Of a DNA stretch of 64,000 nucleotides, positions 45,844-54,916 are shown one piece after another (the first letter of the stretch is position 1; each line of letters starts with the position of its first letter). Origin of the DNA: Mycolicibacterium hodleri (lineage in GTDB: Bacteria > Actinomycetota > Actinomycetes > Mycobacteriales > Mycobacteriaceae); assembly GCF_025822245.1 (NCBI RefSeq), contig NZ_JACKTL010000005.1, forward strand, positions 34,322 to 98,321, read 5' to 3'. A model generated the notes under the pieces. It did not search any database, had not been told where the DNA came from, and saw only the letters and a list, made by a program, of their open reading frames with translations. A program made the translations under genes and the position numbers.

Positions 45844-47259
45844 ATGGCCCCTAGCGTCGATCCCGTCATCACCCGCGATCGAGGAGGAACCATCGTCACC
45901 ACGCTCACTGGACGGTCCGCCGAGGTCGCCGAGGTCGCCGAGCGGCTCGGCGCGGCCGGCGTGAAGTACGCGGCCATCAGCTTCGTCGACGTGCACGGCA
46001 AGCCGAAGGCGAAGATGGTGCCGCTCAACCACCTCGACCAAGCCGCCCGCGGATCGGAGATGTTCACCGGCGCCGCCCTGGACGGAGTGCCGCAGGACGT
46101 CAACGACGACGAGGTCGCACCCCATCCCGACCTCGACGCCGCCATCATCGCTCCGTTCAACCGCGAGGTCGCCTGGTTCCCCGGTGATCTCTGGGTCGGA
46201 GACACCCCGTTCGAGGCGTGCAGCCGGCAGATCCTGAAACGGGTCACCGCCGACGCCGCGACCCTCGGATACACCTTCAACCTGGGGATCGAGACGGAGT
46301 TCTTCCTGCTGACCGACGACCGGTCCGGCGTCCCGCAACCGGCCAGTCTCGACGACGACCTGGCCAAGCCGTGCTACGACCTGCGCACGATGCTGCACAA
46401 CCTTCCCGTGGTGGACGAGATCGTCTCGGCCATGAACGAACTCGGTTGGGACGTCTACTCGTTCGACCACGAGGACGGCAACGGCCAGTTCGAGACCGAC
46501 TTCACCTACACCGACGCCGTCGCGATGGCGGACCGGCTGGTGTTCTTCCGCATGATGGTGGGCGAGATCGCCCGCAAGCACGGCCTGTTCGCGTCGTGGA
46601 TGCCCAAGCCGATCGCCGACCGGACGGGTAGCGGCGCGCACTACAACATGTCGCTGGCCGACGCGGCCGGGGTCAACCTCTTCGCGGAGGCGGACGACCC
46701 TCGCGGGTGCGGACTGTCCACTCTTGGTTATCAATTCACCGCGGGTGTGCTGCGCCACGCCTCGGCGATCTGCGGGGTGATCGCTCCCACCGTCAACAGC
46801 TACAAGCGGCTCGTCAAGCAGGGCAGCATGTCCGGCCTCACCTGGGCCCCGATCTTTGCCTGTTACGGCGACAACAACCGCACCAACATGATGCGCATCC
46901 CCAGGGGTGGCGGTCGGGTCGAGTGCCGGGCCGCCGACAGTGCCAGCAATCCGTATCTCGGCGCCGCGCTGGTGCTGGCGGCGGGTCTGGAGGGAATCCG
47001 GGAGGGGCTCGACCCCGGTGAGCCCAACCGCGACAACCTCTACGACGCGTCCGAGCTCGACCTCGCCGAGCGTGGCATCGGCTGGCTGCCGCGCTCGCTC
47101 GGTGAGGCGATCGACGCCGTCGAGGCGGACCCGTTGGTGCGCAAGGTGTTCGGTGACGCGATGTTCGACTCCTACACGAGCGAGAAGCGGGCGGAGTGGG
47201 ACTCCTACACCGCGCACGTGTCGTCGTGGGAGACCGACCGCTACCTGAGGTTCTGGTGA
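45844..47259 (+). CDS. Type III glutamine synthetase / gamma-glutamylmethylamide synthetase family
   Basis: The protein of 471 residues or fewer has the glutamine synthetase active site: GIETEFFLL, HEDGNGQFETDF, GSGAHYNMSL, NSYKRL and RIPRGGGRVECRAADSASNPYL. The N-terminal KYAAISFVDVHGKPKAKMVPL is the type III (GlnT) style, a family that also includes enzymes joining glutamate to methylamine. So the amine could be ammonia, methylamine or a polyamine. ATG at 45844 has no good ribosome site, while GAGGAGGA at 45881-45888 lies in frame before an ATC codon (45892), so the N-terminus is uncertain. A GlnR-like box lies upstream. The creatininase gene starts 4 bp after its stop. Confidence 0.87.
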   Translation: MAPSVDPVITRDRGGTIVTTLTGRSAEVAEVAERLGAAGVKYAAISFVDVHGKPKAKMVPLNHLDQAARGSEMFTGAALDGVPQDVNDDEVAPHPDLDAAIIAPFNREVAWFPGDLWVGDTPFEACSRQILKRVTADAATLGYTFNLGIETEFFLLTDDRSGVPQPASLDDDLAKPCYDLRTMLHNLPVVDEIVSAMNELGWDVYSFDHEDGNGQFETDFTYTDAVAMADRLVFFRMMVGEIARKHGLFASWMPKPIADRTGSGAHYNMSLADAAGVNLFAEADDPRGCGLSTLGYQFTAGVLRHASAICGVIAPTVNSYKRLVKQGSMSGLTWAPIFACYGDNNRTNMMRIPRGGGRVECRAADSASNPYLGAALVLAAGLEGIREGLDPGEPNRDNLYDASELDLAERGIGWLPRSLGEAIDAVEADPLVRKVFGDAMFDSYTSEKRAEWDSYTAHVSSWETDRYLRFW

Positions 47260-47263
47260 TCGG

Positions 47264-48007
47264 GTGAGCCACCGCTGGGAGGAGTTGACGTCGACCGAGC
47301 TCGCGCGTCGGGTGGCCGCCGATCCCGACTGCGTGGGACTGATCCCCGTCGGGGCCACCGAACAGCACGGCCCCCATCTGCCGATCGGGACCGACACGAT
47401 CGTCGCCACCGCCCTCGCCGACGCCGCCGCCGGCGACCTCGCGGTCGTCCTGCCCCCGATCGCATACGGCGCCAGCTTCTTTCACGGGACCACGCTGGCG
47501 GGTACCGTCGCCGCCAGCGGCACCAAGACCGCCGCGGCCGCGCTACGCGTCGCGCGGGCATGCGTGGCCTCGGGGGTGACCCGCCTGCTGTTCGTCAACG
47601 GACACGTCGGCAACGCGGCCGCGCTGTGGATCGCGTGCGACGAGTTTCGTCGGGAGTTTCCCGACGGGCGCATCGGCGTCATGCAATGGTGGGAGTTGAC
47701 CCCCGAGATCGCCGAGCGCGCCACGGCCGACGCCGTGGACTGGCACGCGAATGCCGCCGAGACGTCACTGATCCTGGCGCTGCGGCCCGAGCTCGTCGAC
47801 GTCGAGGCGCTGGCCGGGGCCGACGATCCGGACCGCACCGCGGGCACCGTCTTCCGCTATGCGCTCGCACAGGTCTCGTCCAACGGCGTCACCGGACACC
47901 CGTCGCGCGCGTCGGCGGAGTTCGGGAAGCAGCTCTGGCGCGACGTGGTCGACGCGGCCACGGAGATGGTTCGACGGGCGCACCACGAACGCGCCCCGCT
48001 GAGCTAG
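47264..48007 (+). CDS. Creatininase-family amidohydrolase
   Basis: The 247-residue protein has the metal-binding motif PVGATEQHGPHLPIGTDT (Glu, His, Asp ligands), FVNGHVGN and WHANAAETSLIL. This family includes creatinine amidohydrolase, other cyclic-amide hydrolases and the mycofactocin peptidase MftE. No mycofactocin genes are near, so a cyclic amide or glutamyl-amide substrate linked to the preceding glutamine synthetase-type enzyme is more likely. It is followed two bases later by a TetR gene, giving a three-gene operon. Confidence 0.87.
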   Translation: MSHRWEELTSTELARRVAADPDCVGLIPVGATEQHGPHLPIGTDTIVATALADAAAGDLAVVLPPIAYGASFFHGTTLAGTVAASGTKTAAAALRVARACVASGVTRLLFVNGHVGNAAALWIACDEFRREFPDGRIGVMQWWELTPEIAERATADAVDWHANAAETSLILALRPELVDVEALAGADDPDRTAGTVFRYALAQVSSNGVTGHPSRASAEFGKQLWRDVVDAATEMVRRAHHERAPLS

Positions 48008-48009
48008 CC

Positions 48010-48690
48010 GTGTCGACGCCACGGCGCCGGGCGCCCCGCGCCGGAATCGTCGACGCCGCCACGAAGCTGTTCTCGGAGAAGGGTTATGCGCAGACGACGA
48101 TGAGCGACGTGGCCCGCGCGGCGGGTCTGCAACAGTCGTCGCTGTACTACTGGTTCCGCAACAAGGAGCAGCTGCTGCAGGAGACGCTGGCCGTCAACCG
48201 GGCGCCGCTGGCCTTCATCGCCGAGGTGGGTGCGGGTTCCGGCTCGCCGGCGGTGAAGCTCTACCGGCTGCTGCGCTTCGACACCATGCAGCTCGCCATG
48301 TCACCCGTCGACTTCAACGAGATACAACGCATCGCGCACCAGCAGCGCGCCGACTTCCACCAGTTCTGGACGGACTACGAACGGCTCACCCAGTGGGTCG
48401 TCGACCTGATCGGGGCGGGCATCGGCGAGGGCAGGTTCGTCGACTGCGACAGGGTGCAGACCGCAGAGCTGCTGTTGAACTTCGACGAGGGGGCCCAGAA
48501 GCGCACCCGGTTGCACGCGGATCCCGACGACCGTACCGCCGACGCGGTCCGGGTCGGGGAGCAGGTCGCCACCCTCGCCGTTCGTGGACTCCTCAAGCGC
48601 CCCAGCGAGATTGACCGGATCCGAACCCAGGCCGCCGCGTTCGACGACGTCGCCGTTGCCCTCCGGGGAATGCGACCGGTCGAGGACTGA
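48010..48690 (+). CDS. TetR-family regulator of the nitrogen operon
   Basis: The 226-residue regulator has a TetR helix-turn-helix: IVDAATKLFSEKGYAQTTMSDVARAAGLQQSSLYYWFRNKEQLL. The C-terminal domain is unlike the first TetR in this window. The GTG start lies two bases after the creatininase stop, so it is likely co-expressed and may autoregulate the operon, perhaps through the GAGTTTT repeats. It converges on the aldo/keto reductase gene with three bases between stops. Confidence 0.9.
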   Translation: MSTPRRRAPRAGIVDAATKLFSEKGYAQTTMSDVARAAGLQQSSLYYWFRNKEQLLQETLAVNRAPLAFIAEVGAGSGSPAVKLYRLLRFDTMQLAMSPVDFNEIQRIAHQQRADFHQFWTDYERLTQWVVDLIGAGIGEGRFVDCDRVQTAELLLNFDEGAQKRTRLHADPDDRTADAVRVGEQVATLAVRGLLKRPSEIDRIRTQAAAFDDVAVALRGMRPVED

Positions 48691-48693
48691 CGG

Positions 48694-49689
48694 TCATTCC
48701 CGGCCGGCCGAGACGAAGCTCAGGTCGGCGAATCGATCGCCCGACACCGCTTCGGCCGCCGCGTCGAGTCGCGCGAGTTGACCGTCGCTCAGGGCGACGT
48801 CGAGCGAGTCGAGGTTCTCCTCGACCCGGGCCGCCCTGCGGGTGCCGGGAATCGGCACCGACGCCACCCCGAGCTCGTCGGCCCGGTAGCGCAGCCACGC
48901 CAGGGCGACCTGAGCTGGCGTCGCCTCACGTTCGTCGGCGACGGCGCGGATCACCTCGACCACCGCGAGATTGGCGTCGAGGGCGTCGGAGGAGAAGCGC
49001 GGGAGGTGGTGGCGAAAGTCCGAACCGGACAGATCCGCTGCCGAGGTGACCGTGCCGGTGAGGAAGCCCTGCCCCAGCGGCGAATAGGGCACGAATCCGA
49101 CCCCGAGCTCAGCGGCGGCGGGCACCACCTGGCGTTCGACGTCGCGGCTCCAGATGGACCATTCGCTCTGGACGGCGGCAATGGGGTGAACGGCGACGGC
49201 GGCCCGCAGCTCGTCGGCGGTCACCTCGGACAGGCCGAGATGGCGGACCTTGCCGGCGGTGACCAGTTCGGCCATTGCGCCGACGGTCTCCTCGATGGGG
49301 ACGGTCAGGTCGCGGCGATGCATGTAGTAGAGGTCGACGACGTCGGTGCGAAGACGCCCGAGGCTCTCGTCGATGCTCTGGCGTACGTAAGCCGCGTCGC
49401 CGCGGAACGTCGGCGCGCCAGCGGTGGGATCGCCCGCGATGCCGAACTTGGTCGCCAGGGTGACCTCGTCGCGCCGGGTGGTGAGCAGGTTGGCGATCAG
49501 GCGCTCGTTGGCGCCGCCGCCGTAGACGTCAGCGGTGTCGAGGAACGTCACGCCCAGGTCGACGGCCCGGTGGAGGGTCGCCAACGATTCGGCGTCGTCC
49601 ACGTCGCCGTACACCGGCGTCAACGCCATCGCGCCGAAGCCGACGGCGCTGACGGTCAGGTCGTCGCCGAGCATCACGGTGTCGGTCAC
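48694..49689 (-). CDS. Aldo/keto reductase
   Basis: The 331-residue NADPH-dependent reductase has the catalytic tetrad of its family: Asp and Tyr in LDTADVYGGG, Lys in LATKFG and His in YYMHRRD. VPYSPLGQGFLTG and IPGTRRAARVEENL contact the cofactor. It belongs to the YajO/AKR11-13-like group with broad carbonyl specificity. The GTG start has GAGGAG upstream on the minus strand. No functional link to its neighbours is evident. Confidence 0.92.
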   Translation of the reverse strand: MTDTVMLGDDLTVSAVGFGAMALTPVYGDVDDAESLATLHRAVDLGVTFLDTADVYGGGANERLIANLLTTRRDEVTLATKFGIAGDPTAGAPTFRGDAAYVRQSIDESLGRLRTDVVDLYYMHRRDLTVPIEETVGAMAELVTAGKVRHLGLSEVTADELRAAVAVHPIAAVQSEWSIWSRDVERQVVPAAAELGVGFVPYSPLGQGFLTGTVTSAADLSGSDFRHHLPRFSSDALDANLAVVEVIRAVADEREATPAQVALAWLRYRADELGVASVPIPGTRRAARVEENLDSLDVALSDGQLARLDAAAEAVSGDRFADLSFVSAGRE

Positions 49690-49810
49690 GGGCAGGCTCC
49701 TCGGGGGGTGTGGCGGCGGTCTCCTGTGGTGGCAACCGACGCCGCGGGCATTGTGTTCCGTCGGCGATCAGATCTAGCCTGGTGTGATCCACGTCACCAA
49801 GGAGGCGCCG

Positions 49811-50239
49811 GTGCGTATCGCAGACGTGTTGAGGAACAAGGGTGCCGGGGTGCTGACCATCGCGCCGGACACTCTGGTCGGCGACCTGATCAGCGGCCTG
49901 GTCGGCCGCAACGTCGGAGCCATGGTCGTCGTCGGGCCGGAGGGTCTGATCGGCATCGTGTCCGAACGTGACGTCGTGCGAATGCTCCACGAGCACGGCG
50001 CGGGCGCGCTCGGACGACGGGTCGCCGACATCATGACCAGCGACGTCATCACCTGCGCACCCGAGGACTCGGTGGACGGTCTCACCGTCCTGATGACCAC
50101 CCATCGGGTGCGCCACGTTCCCGTGGTCGAGGACGGCCGGTTGGCGGGCATCGTCAGCATCGGCGACGTGGTGAAGACCCGGATGGAGCAGCTGCAGGCC
50201 GAACGCGAGCAGTTGGAGGCCTACATCACGCAGGGGTGA
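49811..50239 (+). CDS. Tandem CBS-domain protein
   Basis: The 142-residue protein is two CBS domains (MVVVGPEGLIGIVSERDVVR and RHVPVVEDGRLAGIVSIGDVV), a nucleotide-sensing module, with a short helical tail ending in EAYITQG. It corresponds in length and sequence to Rv2406c. GTG at 49811 is chosen because GGAGG lies five bases upstream and it gives the expected MRIADVLRNKGAGV-type N-terminus. The partner protein is unknown. Confidence 0.92.
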   Translation: MRIADVLRNKGAGVLTIAPDTLVGDLISGLVGRNVGAMVVVGPEGLIGIVSERDVVRMLHEHGAGALGRRVADIMTSDVITCAPEDSVDGLTVLMTTHRVRHVPVVEDGRLAGIVSIGDVVKTRMEQLQAEREQLEAYITQG

Positions 50240-50243
50240 GAGC

Positions 50244-50852
50244 ATGAACGGCGTGCACGTCAGACCTGCGACCCGCGCCGACGTCGAGGACCTGTCGAGG
50301 ACCCTGGGCAGGGCGTTCGTCGACGATCCGGTGATGCGCTGGATGCTGCCCGACCCCGATCAGCGCCGACGCAAGCTGCGCATCCTGTTCGCCGCGCTGA
50401 CCCGTCATCACCACCTTGCGCACGGCGGAGTGGAGGTCGTCACCGACGGCGACGGCCGCATCGGTGGCGCGGCACTATGGGATCCTCCCGGTGCGTGGCG
50501 CCCGACGCGCCGTGAGGAACTGCGGGCGATGCCGGGGCTGCTGTGGGCGTTCGGACGCTCGCTGCAGCGCGGCGTCCTCGTCGAGGACATGATGAAGAAG
50601 GTTCACCCCGAGGAGCCGCACTGGTATCTCGCCGTCATCGGCAGCGATCCGTCGGTGCGTGGCACGGGCTACGGGCAGGCCCTGATGAACTCGCGGTTGG
50701 ACCGCTGCGACGCCGAACACGCGCCCGCCTACCTGGAGTCGAGCAATCCCGACAACGTGCCGTACTACGCGCGCTTCGGGTTCGAGGTCACCGGCGAGAT
50801 CACCCCACGGGGTGGGCCGACGCTGTTCTCGATGTGGCGCGCGGCGCGCTAG
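50244..50852 (+). CDS. GNAT-family N-acetyltransferase
   Basis: The 202-residue protein shows the acetyl-CoA binding stretch LAVIGSDPSVRGTGYGQALMNS and the following YLESSNPDNVPYYARFGFEV typical of GNAT enzymes with small-molecule or peptide substrates. The N-terminal VHVRPATRADVEDL opens the fold. The substrate is unknown. It follows the CBS gene after four bases. Its stop lies in a CTAG shared with the convergent MazF-like gene. It is not the Eis protein that M. tuberculosis carries in this general region. Confidence 0.88.
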   Translation: MNGVHVRPATRADVEDLSRTLGRAFVDDPVMRWMLPDPDQRRRKLRILFAALTRHHHLAHGGVEVVTDGDGRIGGAALWDPPGAWRPTRREELRAMPGLLWAFGRSLQRGVLVEDMMKKVHPEEPHWYLAVIGSDPSVRGTGYGQALMNSRLDRCDAEHAPAYLESSNPDNVPYYARFGFEVTGEITPRGGPTLFSMWRAAR

Positions 50853-51472
50853 CGCCAGGAGTAGTCGGACCGCAACCGCGTGGCGACCACCTCGAAGGTC
50901 TCACGTTCGAGGATCGCCCCCTCGCGTCGGATGCTCTCCTCGGGCACGTCGAGCACGCGGTCCAGCCGGACCCAGCTCGCGCGGCCCTCGTAATCCCAAC
51001 TGCCACTGCCGATGGCGACCCAGGAGCGGTCGGTGGCGTGCCGTTCCTGGCTGGACAGCATCAGGCCGAGAAGCGTCGTGCTGTCGCGGCCCACCACCAG
51101 AACGGGACGGTCCTTGCCCCGGGAGGGGTCCTCTTCGTAGGCCACCCACGTCCAGACGATCTCACCGGGGTCGGCCTGGCCGTCGAGGTCGGGGGAGTAA
51201 AAGATCCGGCGGGCTCGACGGGCGGTGGGAGCGCTGTTCTTGGTGACCGGTCGGCCTGCGGTGATCGCCTGCTGAGGCGGCTGCTGGGACGCGGCGATCA
51301 CGCTGAGGCCGACGTCGATGCCCATCCTGATGCCCTGACCGAGGGTGCGCGGCACCATCTCGGGGTTCTGCAGCTGCCGGATGAGCTTCGGAGCCTCGGT
51401 GAACACCAATTTCTCGGTGGTCTTCACAATCCGCTGCCACGGACTCAACTGAGGAGCCATGGGGTCGAGCAT
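50849..51472 (-). CDS. PemK/MazF-like protein without an antitoxin gene
   Basis: The protein of about 203-207 residues has a C-terminal MazF/PemK-like domain (GEIVWTWVAYEEDPSRGKDRPVLVVGRD, then LLGLMLSSQE) and a helical N-terminal extension of about 90 residues. It is the Rv2405 homologue. MazF proteins are sequence-specific RNases paired with an antitoxin; none is next to it, so a housekeeping or degenerate role is likely. The start could be ATG 51472 or 51460. It is divergent from lepA. Confidence 0.82.
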   Translation of the reverse strand: MLDPMAPQLSPWQRIVKTTEKLVFTEAPKLIRQLQNPEMVPRTLGQGIRMGIDVGLSVIAASQQPPQQAITAGRPVTKNSAPTARRARRIFYSPDLDGQADPGEIVWTWVAYEEDPSRGKDRPVLVVGRDSTTLLGLMLSSQERHATDRSWVAIGSGSWDYEGRASWVRLDRVLDVPEESIRREGAILERETFEVVATRLRSDYSWR

Positions 51473-51530
51473 AGGTGAGCCGCGTCGGAGGGCAGGAGCG
51501 TAGCGACCGGGGGACGTCCCCGGCGCGATT

Positions 51531-53447
51531 GTGTCGATGAGGTCCCGGCTCGATATCCTGGACGAGCGCAGCGCCGCTGCCACGTACCCTCACCAGGAGA
51601 TTCCCATCAGCAGCTTCGCCGACAAGACGTTCACTGCGCCGGCGCAGATTCGGAACTTCTGCATCATCGCGCACATCGACCACGGAAAGTCGACGCTGGC
51701 CGACCGGATGCTCGGCATCACCGGAGTCGTCGCCGACCGGGACATGCGCGCCCAGTACCTCGACCGGATGGACATCGAGCGCGAGCGCGGCATCACCATC
51801 AAGGCGCAGAACGTGCGGCTGCCGTGGACGGTCAACGACGAGGAGTTCGTCCTCCACTTGATCGACACCCCAGGTCACGTCGACTTCACCTACGAGGTGT
51901 CGCGGGCGCTCGAGGCTTGCGAGGGCGCGGTGCTGCTCGTCGACGCCGCCCAGGGCATCGAGGCGCAGACGCTGGCCAACCTGTACCTGGCGCTGGACCG
52001 CGGCCTGACGATCATCCCCGTGCTCAACAAGATCGACCTGCCGGCGGCGGACCCCGATCGCTACGCCGGAGAGATCGCCCACATCATCGGCTGCGAGCCC
52101 GAGGAGGTCCTGCGGGTCTCCGGCAAGACCGGCGTCGGCGTCCGGGAGTTGCTCGACGCGGTGGTGAGGCTGGTGCCCGCGCCGGTCGGTGACGCCGACG
52201 CGCCCGCCCGCGCGATGATCTTCGACTCCGTCTACGACATCTACCGCGGCGTGGTGACCTACGTCCGCGTGGTCGACGGGAAGCTCAGCCCGCGCGAGAA
52301 GATCAAGATGATGTCCACCGGCACCACCCACGAGCTGCTGGAGGTGGGCATCGTCTCACCAGAGCCCAAGGCCACCGAGGGCCTCGGCGTCGGCGAGGTC
52401 GGCTACCTGATTACCGGCGTCAAGGACGTCCGGCAGTCGAAGGTGGGCGACACCGTCACGGTGGCCCGCAACGGTGCGACCGAGGCGCTGACGGGGTATC
52501 GGGAGCCACGGCCGATGGTCTACTCCGGCCTCTACCCGGTCGACGGGTCGGACTACCCCAACCTGCGTGACGCCCTGGAGCGCTTGCAGCTCAACGACGC
52601 CGCGCTGACGTGGGAGCCGGAGACGTCGGTTGCGCTCGGGTTCGGTTTCCGGTGCGGCTTCCTGGGGCTGCTCCACATGGAGATCACCCGCGAGCGGCTC
52701 GAGCGCGAGTTCGACCTCGACCTGATCTCCACCGCGCCCAACGTCGTGTACCGGGTGGTCAAGGACGACGGGACCGAACTGATCGTCACGAACCCGTCGG
52801 ATTGGCAGGAGGGCAAGGTCCGCTCCGTCTTCGAACCGATCGTGAAGACCACCGTCATCGCGCCGAGCGAGTTCATCGGCACCATCATGGAACTGTGCCA
52901 GTCGCGACGCGGTGAGCTCGGCGGCATGGACTACCTCTCGCCGGAGCGCGTCGAGCTGCGCTACACGATGCCGTTGGGCGAGATCATCTTCGACTTCTTC
53001 GACTCGTTGAAGTCGCGCACCCGCGGTTACGCCAGCCTGGACTACGAGGAGGCCGGTGAGCAGGAGGCCGACCTGGTCAAGGTCGACATCCTGCTTCAGG
53101 GTGAGGCGGTGGACGCGTTCAGCGCCATCGTGCACAAGGACGGTGCCGCCGCCTACGGCAACAAGATGACCACCAAGCTCAAGGAACTCATTCCGCGGCA
53201 GCAATTCGAGGTGCCGATTCAAGCGGCGATCGGATCGAGAATCATTGCGCGCGAGAACATTCGAGCCATCCGCAAGGACGTGCTGAGCAAGTGCTACGGC
53301 GGTGACATCAGCCGCAAGCGCAAACTGCTCGAGAAGCAGAAGGAAGGCAAGAAGCGGATGAAGACCATCGGCCGGGTCGAGGTCCCGCAGGAAGCCTTCG
53401 TCGCGGCGCTGTCCGCCGACGCCGCCAGCGACAAGCCGAAGAAGTAG
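51531..53447 (+). CDS. lepA: Elongation factor 4 (LepA)
   Basis: The 638-residue GTPase back-translocates stalled ribosomes. G motifs are [18 protein letters not shown] and [10 protein letters not shown]; the LepA-specific C-terminal domain runs through [49 protein letters not shown] at 51531 and ATG at 51537 are both possible; residues before ISSFADKTF are poorly conserved. It is followed 6 bp later by lppR, as in M. tuberculosis. Confidence 0.97.
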   Translation: MSMRSRLDILDERSAAATYPHQEIPISSFADKTFTAPAQIRNFCIIAHIDHGKSTLADRMLGITGVVADRDMRAQYLDRMDIERERGITIKAQNVRLPWTVNDEEFVLHLIDTPGHVDFTYEVSRALEACEGAVLLVDAAQGIEAQTLANLYLALDRGLTIIPVLNKIDLPAADPDRYAGEIAHIIGCEPEEVLRVSGKTGVGVRELLDAVVRLVPAPVGDADAPARAMIFDSVYDIYRGVVTYVRVVDGKLSPREKIKMMSTGTTHELLEVGIVSPEPKATEGLGVGEVGYLITGVKDVRQSKVGDTVTVARNGATEALTGYREPRPMVYSGLYPVDGSDYPNLRDALERLQLNDAALTWEPETSVALGFGFRCGFLGLLHMEITRERLEREFDLDLISTAPNVVYRVVKDDGTELIVTNPSDWQEGKVRSVFEPIVKTTVIAPSEFIGTIMELCQSRRGELGGMDYLSPERVELRYTMPLGEIIFDFFDSLKSRTRGYASLDYEEAGEQEADLVKVDILLQGEAVDAFSAIVHKDGAAAYGNKMTTKLKELIPRQQFEVPIQAAIGSRIIARENIRAIRKDVLSKCYGGDISRKRKLLEKQKEGKKRMKTIGRVEVPQEAFVAALSADAASDKPKK

Positions 53448-53453
53448 CCCGCC

Positions 53454-54152
53454 GTGCGCCGGCCGGCGGGCAGCTTGTTCGTCGTCCTGCTGCTGGCCGG
53501 CTGCGCGCAGACGGTGCCGGGGGTGGCCACGCCCGCGGTGTCGGCGGTCAAGATTCTGCCCACCGAGGCAGAGATCAGCTCCGACATTGGAAACACGTTG
53601 AGCACCTTTGGGTTTCAGCCGTTCATCGGTGGGGCGGAGATCCTGCCCGACGGCTACCGCAGTGACGCCGAGGCCTCGCCCATCAGCTGCGCCGCCGTCA
53701 CCGACACCGCGCCACGCATCGTGTACGAGCCACTGCCCGTCGTCGAGGCGGCCCGTCAGAGTTACTTCAACTGGGACGAGGGCGTCGACGCCTCGGGTGC
53801 CGATGCGGCAGTGGTGCGGCTGGCCACTCCGGCGGCCGCCCACGAGGCGTTCGAATCGTTCGCGCGGCAGTGGCAGGAGTGCTCGGGCACCACCGTGGTC
53901 AAGCACGTGGGTGACGCGGTGATCGACGCGGCGGTCACGGACGTCACCGTGCAGGATGCGGTCGTCTCGGCGACGGTTCGGACCCGCCAACGCCCGGGCG
54001 GCACCCAGACCCGGTACGAGCGTGCGCTCGGCGTCCGCGACGGCACCCTCGTCGAGGTCTCGCTGGCCGTCACGCCCATCGGCGAACGCCAGCCGGATCC
54101 ACGGTCCTGGGCGGTGCGTATCGCCGAAACGATGCTCGACAAGTCACAATGA
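53454..54152 (+). CDS. lppR: Lipoprotein with PknH-like sensor domain
   Basis: The 232-residue protein starts with a short signal peptide and the lipobox LLLAGC, with the lipidated cysteine at residue 17. The rest is an exported alpha/beta domain with SYFNWDEGVDASGADAAVVRLATPAAAHEAFESFARQWQECSGTTVV, typical of the sensor domain of PknH and its lipoprotein relatives. It is the Rv2403c homologue. ATG of a second, related lipoprotein overlaps its stop, so the two look like a tandem duplication. Confidence 0.88.
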   Translation: MRRPAGSLFVVLLLAGCAQTVPGVATPAVSAVKILPTEAEISSDIGNTLSTFGFQPFIGGAEILPDGYRSDAEASPISCAAVTDTAPRIVYEPLPVVEAARQSYFNWDEGVDASGADAAVVRLATPAAAHEAFESFARQWQECSGTTVVKHVGDAVIDAAVTDVTVQDAVVSATVRTRQRPGGTQTRYERALGVRDGTLVEVSLAVTPIGERQPDPRSWAVRIAETMLDKSQ

Positions 54153-54856
54153 GGTCCGTGAACCGGTGTACTCGGCTGTGCGCGGCAGTCGCCGTCGCGG
54201 CCGCGGTGTGCTCGGGCTGCGCGAACACCGTGAAGGGTGTCGCCGTGCGTGACGTCGACGCCAACCCGACCGACGTCCGTCCCCTGCGGGAATCCCAGCT
54301 CGACGAGGTGCTGCTGAGCATCGCCCAGCTCAACGGGATCGCCGGTGCGACGCAGATGGAGGTCGCCCTCTCCGACGAGCGGATGTCGGACAACTCCGAC
54401 GCCGTGTCGGATCCCGACTGCCTCGGCTCGATCTTCGGCGCCGAGGACCTGGTCTACCGCTCCAGCGATTGGACGGCGGTGCGCGACCAGGTGGCCAAGG
54501 AGCCACGCGACGACAACCAGCACTGGATGGAGCAGACCGCGGTCCTCTACCCGACCGACCGGGCGGCCGGGGACTTCGTGGCCGAGTCCACGTCTGCCTG
54601 GCGGGGCTGCGGCGGGTTCTCGGTAGCCGTCGACGACGGTGCGACCAGTTCGATCTGGCTCATCGACGACGTGCGCGTCGACGGTGACGTCGTGACGCAG
54701 AGAGTGTCGCAGGAGGACTCCGACGGGTGGGAGTGCCAGCACGCGCTGTCGGCGGTGGCGAATCTCTCGGTCGAGACCATCGCCTGCGCGTTCGGCGTCA
54801 ACGACGAGGCCGTCTCCATGGTCAGTGCGATGATGGCGAACGCGGCCAGGCTCTAG
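54149..54856 (+). CDS. Second PknH-like sensor lipoprotein
   Basis: The 235-residue protein has a signal peptide and a cysteine at residue 24 (VCSGCAN) as lipidation site; cysteine at the -3 position is slightly unusual. The body repeats the layout of its neighbour: DCLGSIFGAEDLVYRSSDW, then QTAVLYPTDRAAGDFVAESTSAWRGCGGFSV, with four later cysteines that could form two disulfides as in PknH. ATGA overlap with lppR couples them. Ligand unknown. Confidence 0.88.
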   Translation: MRSVNRCTRLCAAVAVAAAVCSGCANTVKGVAVRDVDANPTDVRPLRESQLDEVLLSIAQLNGIAGATQMEVALSDERMSDNSDAVSDPDCLGSIFGAEDLVYRSSDWTAVRDQVAKEPRDDNQHWMEQTAVLYPTDRAAGDFVAESTSAWRGCGGFSVAVDDGATSSIWLIDDVRVDGDVVTQRVSQEDSDGWECQHALSAVANLSVETIACAFGVNDEAVSMVSAMMANAARL

Positions 54857-54916
54857 GCCGGCTGGCGCGAAACTACCTGGGAGTGGCTACTTCTGACGGG
54901 CCGGACGTCTGTGTGA

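Noticed and set aside
47264..48690. MftE/MftR pair of a mycofactocin cluster
   Set aside because: Creatininase plus TetR recalls that system, but no mycofactocin precursor, radical SAM or glycosyltransferase gene is near and the partner is a glutamine synthetase.
49811..50852. GNAT and MazF-like genes as a toxin-antitoxin module
   Set aside because: The GNAT lacks a partner antitoxin (no RHH/DUF1778 gene), is convergent with the MazF-like gene, and has an ordinary acetyltransferase layout.
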